Positions 61,912 to 64,000 of a stretch of 64,000 nt of DNA are shown here, piece by piece. Made by a program: the position numbers and the translations under genes. Source of the stretch: Clostridia bacterium (GTDB taxonomy: Bacteria; Bacillota; Clostridia; RUG12999); NCBI GenBank assembly GCA_017467445.1, contig JAFTSG010000016.1, positions 1 through 64,000 of the forward strand. Reading direction: 5' to 3'. How positions within the stretch are numbered: position 1 is the first letter of the stretch; each line of letters begins with the position of its first letter. The notes under the pieces were generated by a model. That model was not told the origin of the DNA. It saw only the letters and a list, made by a program, of their open reading frames with translations, and ran no database searches.

Positions 61912-63102
61912 ATGGACAATTCAATAAAAAAAATCGGTATTATGACCGGCGGCGGTGACTGTCCGGGGCTTAATGCTGTAATTCGTGCAGTAACAACAAC
62001 CGCAATCAATAAATACGGACTTGAAGTAGTTGGTATCAAAAACGGCTATAGAGGTCTATATCTTGGCGAATCACAGTTGGTTCCGCTTACCATCGATAGT
62101 GTTGAAGGCATCATAGGAAAAGGAGGCACAATCCTTTATAACTCAAATAAGGACAACCTTTTCAAGTATCCAAGAAGAAACAAAGACGGCCTTGTTAAAG
62201 ACGAAAATGGCAAAATTATTTATGACGATTTGTCCGACGTTGCAGTAAACAACCTTAAAATAAATGGAATTGACGCACTTGTTATAGTTGGCGGTGACGG
62301 CACACTTACTTCCGGACGCGACTATTCCAACAAAGGCGTTAAAGTAATTGGTGTTCCGAAAACAATTGATAACGACCTTAATTCAACGGATGTTACATTC
62401 GGTTTTGATACCGCCGTTAACAGATGTGTTGATGCTATTGAATGTCTTAAAACAACGGGCGAAGCTCATCACCGTGTTATGATCCTTGAAGTTATGGGTC
62501 GTGATGCAGGTCACATTGCTCTTAACACAGCTATTGCCGCCGGCGCAGACGTTGCGCTGATTCCTGAAATCAGATACGATATTGCAAACGTAGTCGAAAG
62601 AGTAAAAGTATCTCTTCGCAGTGCAAAACAGTTCTCGGTTGTAGTTGTTGCAGAAGGTGCTCCAACACCGTCAGGTGCCGCAGCTGTTGGTATAACAACA
62701 GAATTTGCTCCGGACGGATATAAATATAAAGGCGTGAGCGACGCTGTTGCAAAAGAAATTGAAACAAGAATCAACGGAGACCGTGATGATAACGGATATG
62801 CAATTTCCGAAACAATTATGGATGTTGAGGCACGTGCAACCGTAATCGGTCATATTTCAAGAGGCGGCAGCCCCTCCTCTGCAGACAGAATCCTTTGCAC
62901 AAGATATGGTTCTTATGCAGTTGACGCACTGATGAACGGCAAAAATAAACATATGGTAGCACTTAAACAGGGTGAACTTACCGCAGTTCCGCTTAATGAA
63001 GTTATTCCCACAAGCGATATTCACAGCAATTTCAGACCTGTTGACCCAAACGGTGAACTGGTTAAGCTTGCAAGAACAATGGGAATTTATGTAGGAGAAT
63101 AA
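61912..63102 (+). CDS. pfkA: 6-phosphofructokinase, group III-like (mixed ATP/PPi signature)
   Basis: This enzyme phosphorylates fructose-6-phosphate in glycolysis. The 396-aa protein is longer than the 320-aa E. coli PfkA. MTGGGDCPGLNA starts the fold, and VVAEGA and NGDRDDNGYAISE follow. The donor-site positions read G130 (GGDGTL; E. coli G104, ATP type) and K150 (PKTIDND; E. coli G124, usually Lys in PPi enzymes). The Gly/Lys pair is known from a separate ATP-using clade, so ATP is likely but not certain. GGAGGATTTGCAAGT precedes the ATG. Confidence 0.93.
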   Translation: MDNSIKKIGIMTGGGDCPGLNAVIRAVTTTAINKYGLEVVGIKNGYRGLYLGESQLVPLTIDSVEGIIGKGGTILYNSNKDNLFKYPRRNKDGLVKDENGKIIYDDLSDVAVNNLKINGIDALVIVGGDGTLTSGRDYSNKGVKVIGVPKTIDNDLNSTDVTFGFDTAVNRCVDAIECLKTTGEAHHRVMILEVMGRDAGHIALNTAIAAGADVALIPEIRYDIANVVERVKVSLRSAKQFSVVVVAEGAPTPSGAAAVGITTEFAPDGYKYKGVSDAVAKEIETRINGDRDDNGYAISETIMDVEARATVIGHISRGGSPSSADRILCTRYGSYAVDALMNGKNKHMVALKQGELTAVPLNEVIPTSDIHSNFRPVDPNGELVKLARTMGIYVGE

Positions 63103-64000
63103 ATGTTGTATAAAGAATATTCTAAATTTTTGCTGGATAAGTATGGCGAAAAGGTCTACAAGCTTCCCGTTAATTTAGATGTAACCTGCCCAAACCGTGA
63201 CGGAACCGTCGGTTTGGACGGTTGTGCTTATTGCGGAAGCTGCGGTGCAGGATATGAAAGCCTTTCAAATACCTTATCTGCCAAAGAACAGTTAAAACTT
63301 AATATGGAATACATAGGCCCTAAATATAATGCCAAAAAGTTTATTGCATATTTTCAGAATTTTTCAAACACCTATATGCCGACCGAAGATTTTCGCAAGG
63401 CTGTTATGCAAGCGCGCACGGAAAATATTGTAGGAATTGACGTTTCAACACGCCCCGACTGCATTTCTGCCGAATACCTTGACATTCTTAAAGAAACGGG
63501 ACTTGATATATGCATAGAACTTGGACTTCAGACAGTGAATTATCATACACTTAAATCAATCAACCGCGGGCACTCTCTTGCCGAGTTTATTGATGCGGTG
63601 CTTATGGTGAAATCCTACGGATTTGAGGTTTGTGCCCACATAATTCTTGATTTTCCGCAAGATGATATGGAAGACATAATCGAGTGTGCAAAAATTCTTT
63701 CCGCACTTAAAATCGACACCGTAAAACTGCATTCTTTGTATATAGTAAAAGATACAAAATTTGAAAAAATGTACGATGACGGCAGTCTTAAACTGCTTTC
63801 AGTTTTAGATTACGTAGACAGATGCATAGCATTTCTTCGCCATCTCTCCCCCGATATTTCAGTTGCAAGAATTATCGGCAGAGCACCGGAAAAGGATACA
63901 CGAATTGCCAATTTCGGTATGAGCTGGTGGAAAATAAAAGATATGATCCTCGAAAAAATGGAAGTCGAAAACATAAGACAAGGTGATATGTGCACTTACC
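63103..64000 (+). CDS. TIGR01212-family radical SAM protein (YhcC), 3' truncated
   Basis: The visible 299 residues show VNLDVTCPNRDGTVGLDGCAYCGSCGAG (a CxxxxxxxxxCxxC radical SAM cluster), VGIDVSTRPDCIS, ELGLQTVNYHTLKSINRGHS and HIILDFPQDDMEDI. These match the YhcC/TIGR01212 family, whose reaction is unknown. The ATG directly follows the pfkA stop with GGAG upstream, so they are probably coupled. The gene runs past the window end. Confidence 0.9.
   Translation, partial: MLYKEYSKFLLDKYGEKVYKLPVNLDVTCPNRDGTVGLDGCAYCGSCGAGYESLSNTLSAKEQLKLNMEYIGPKYNAKKFIAYFQNFSNTYMPTEDFRKAVMQARTENIVGIDVSTRPDCISAEYLDILKETGLDICIELGLQTVNYHTLKSINRGHSLAEFIDAVLMVKSYGFEVCAHIILDFPQDDMEDIIECAKILSALKIDTVKLHSLYIVKDTKFEKMYDDGSLKLLSVLDYVDRCIAFLRHLSPDISVARIIGRAPEKDTRIANFGMSWWKIKDMILEKMEVENIRQGDMCTY

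Noticed and set aside
1-64000. CRISPR arrays, prophage, integrative elements, tRNA and tmRNA genes.
   Set aside because: Reading both strands I found no regularly spaced repeats, integrase, terminase, portal or transposase genes, and no sequence that folds as tRNA or matches tmRNA or SRP RNA cores.

Overview
The window is a 64 kb piece of chromosome from a low-to-moderate GC, Gram-positive, endospore-forming anaerobe of the class Clostridia. Three things point there: PolC-type DNA polymerase III, the sporulation and germination genes (SigH, YunB, YlmC/YmxH-like, SpoVB-like, a GerS/YdcC-like lipoprotein, a DacF-like D,D-carboxypeptidase), and RNase M5. Nearly all of it is housekeeping sequence. 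I see no prophage, CRISPR array, integrase, transposase gene or tRNA. Vegetative promoters are unusually legible: about sixteen sites have a -35 and -10 pair separated by exactly 17 bp.

Layout. The left edge holds the 5' tip of a leftward 16S rRNA gene with tandem promoters, then glyA, a nested foldback repeat, and rarA. An eight-kb rightward glycogen operon follows (glgB-glgC-glgD-glgA-glgP-GH13), running on into mutS2 and pgeF. Leftward spoVB-like, mazG, hup and rqcP resemble the Bacillus yabM-yabN-yabO block. Rightward ftsK, ygiQ and folD face leftward nadE, a DUF6512-like gene and polC. A heterodimeric ABC exporter, rnhB and a PHP-domain gene read right from 32 to 37 kb. From 37 to 53 kb almost everything reads left: a PPTase-GNAT fusion, a secreted protein with a 58-aa peptide gene missed by usual length cut-offs, rpsF-ssb-rpsR, an AKR/MFS/NSS/YitT/HAD operon, dinB, a MazEF-like module, alr, a GerS-like lipoprotein and nnr. 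The right end holds rpsT, a HAD phosphatase, ylmC, rho, dacF, degV, a three-gene module of unknown function bounded by direct repeats, yunB diverging from sigH, a zinc-ribbon gene, rnmV, pfkA and a truncated radical-SAM gene.

How genes work together. GlgC/GlgD make ADP-glucose, GlgA polymerises it, GlgB branches the chain, and GlgP plus the GH13 enzyme release sugar again. Clostridia commonly store such granulose before sporulation, which fits the sporulation genes nearby. The nnr-lipoprotein-alr-antitoxin-toxin block keeps the order known from Bacillus (ydcC-alrA-ndoAI-ndoA) and links D-alanine supply to germination-type lipoproteins.

Most unusual observations: (1) a foldback element present twice, one copy carrying two further nested insertions, with a solo copy of one of them elsewhere; (2) a NAD synthetase whose glutaminase domain has lost its catalytic Lys and Cys; (3) a roughly 1-kb three-gene module between 16/17-identical direct repeats, whose first gene has a promoter and Shine-Dalgarno site but no ATG/GTG/TTG; (4) a phosphopantetheinyl transferase fused to a GNAT domain; (5) a secreted protein paired with a tiny Gly/Ser-rich peptide. 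All calls come from reading the sequence; no database search was possible.
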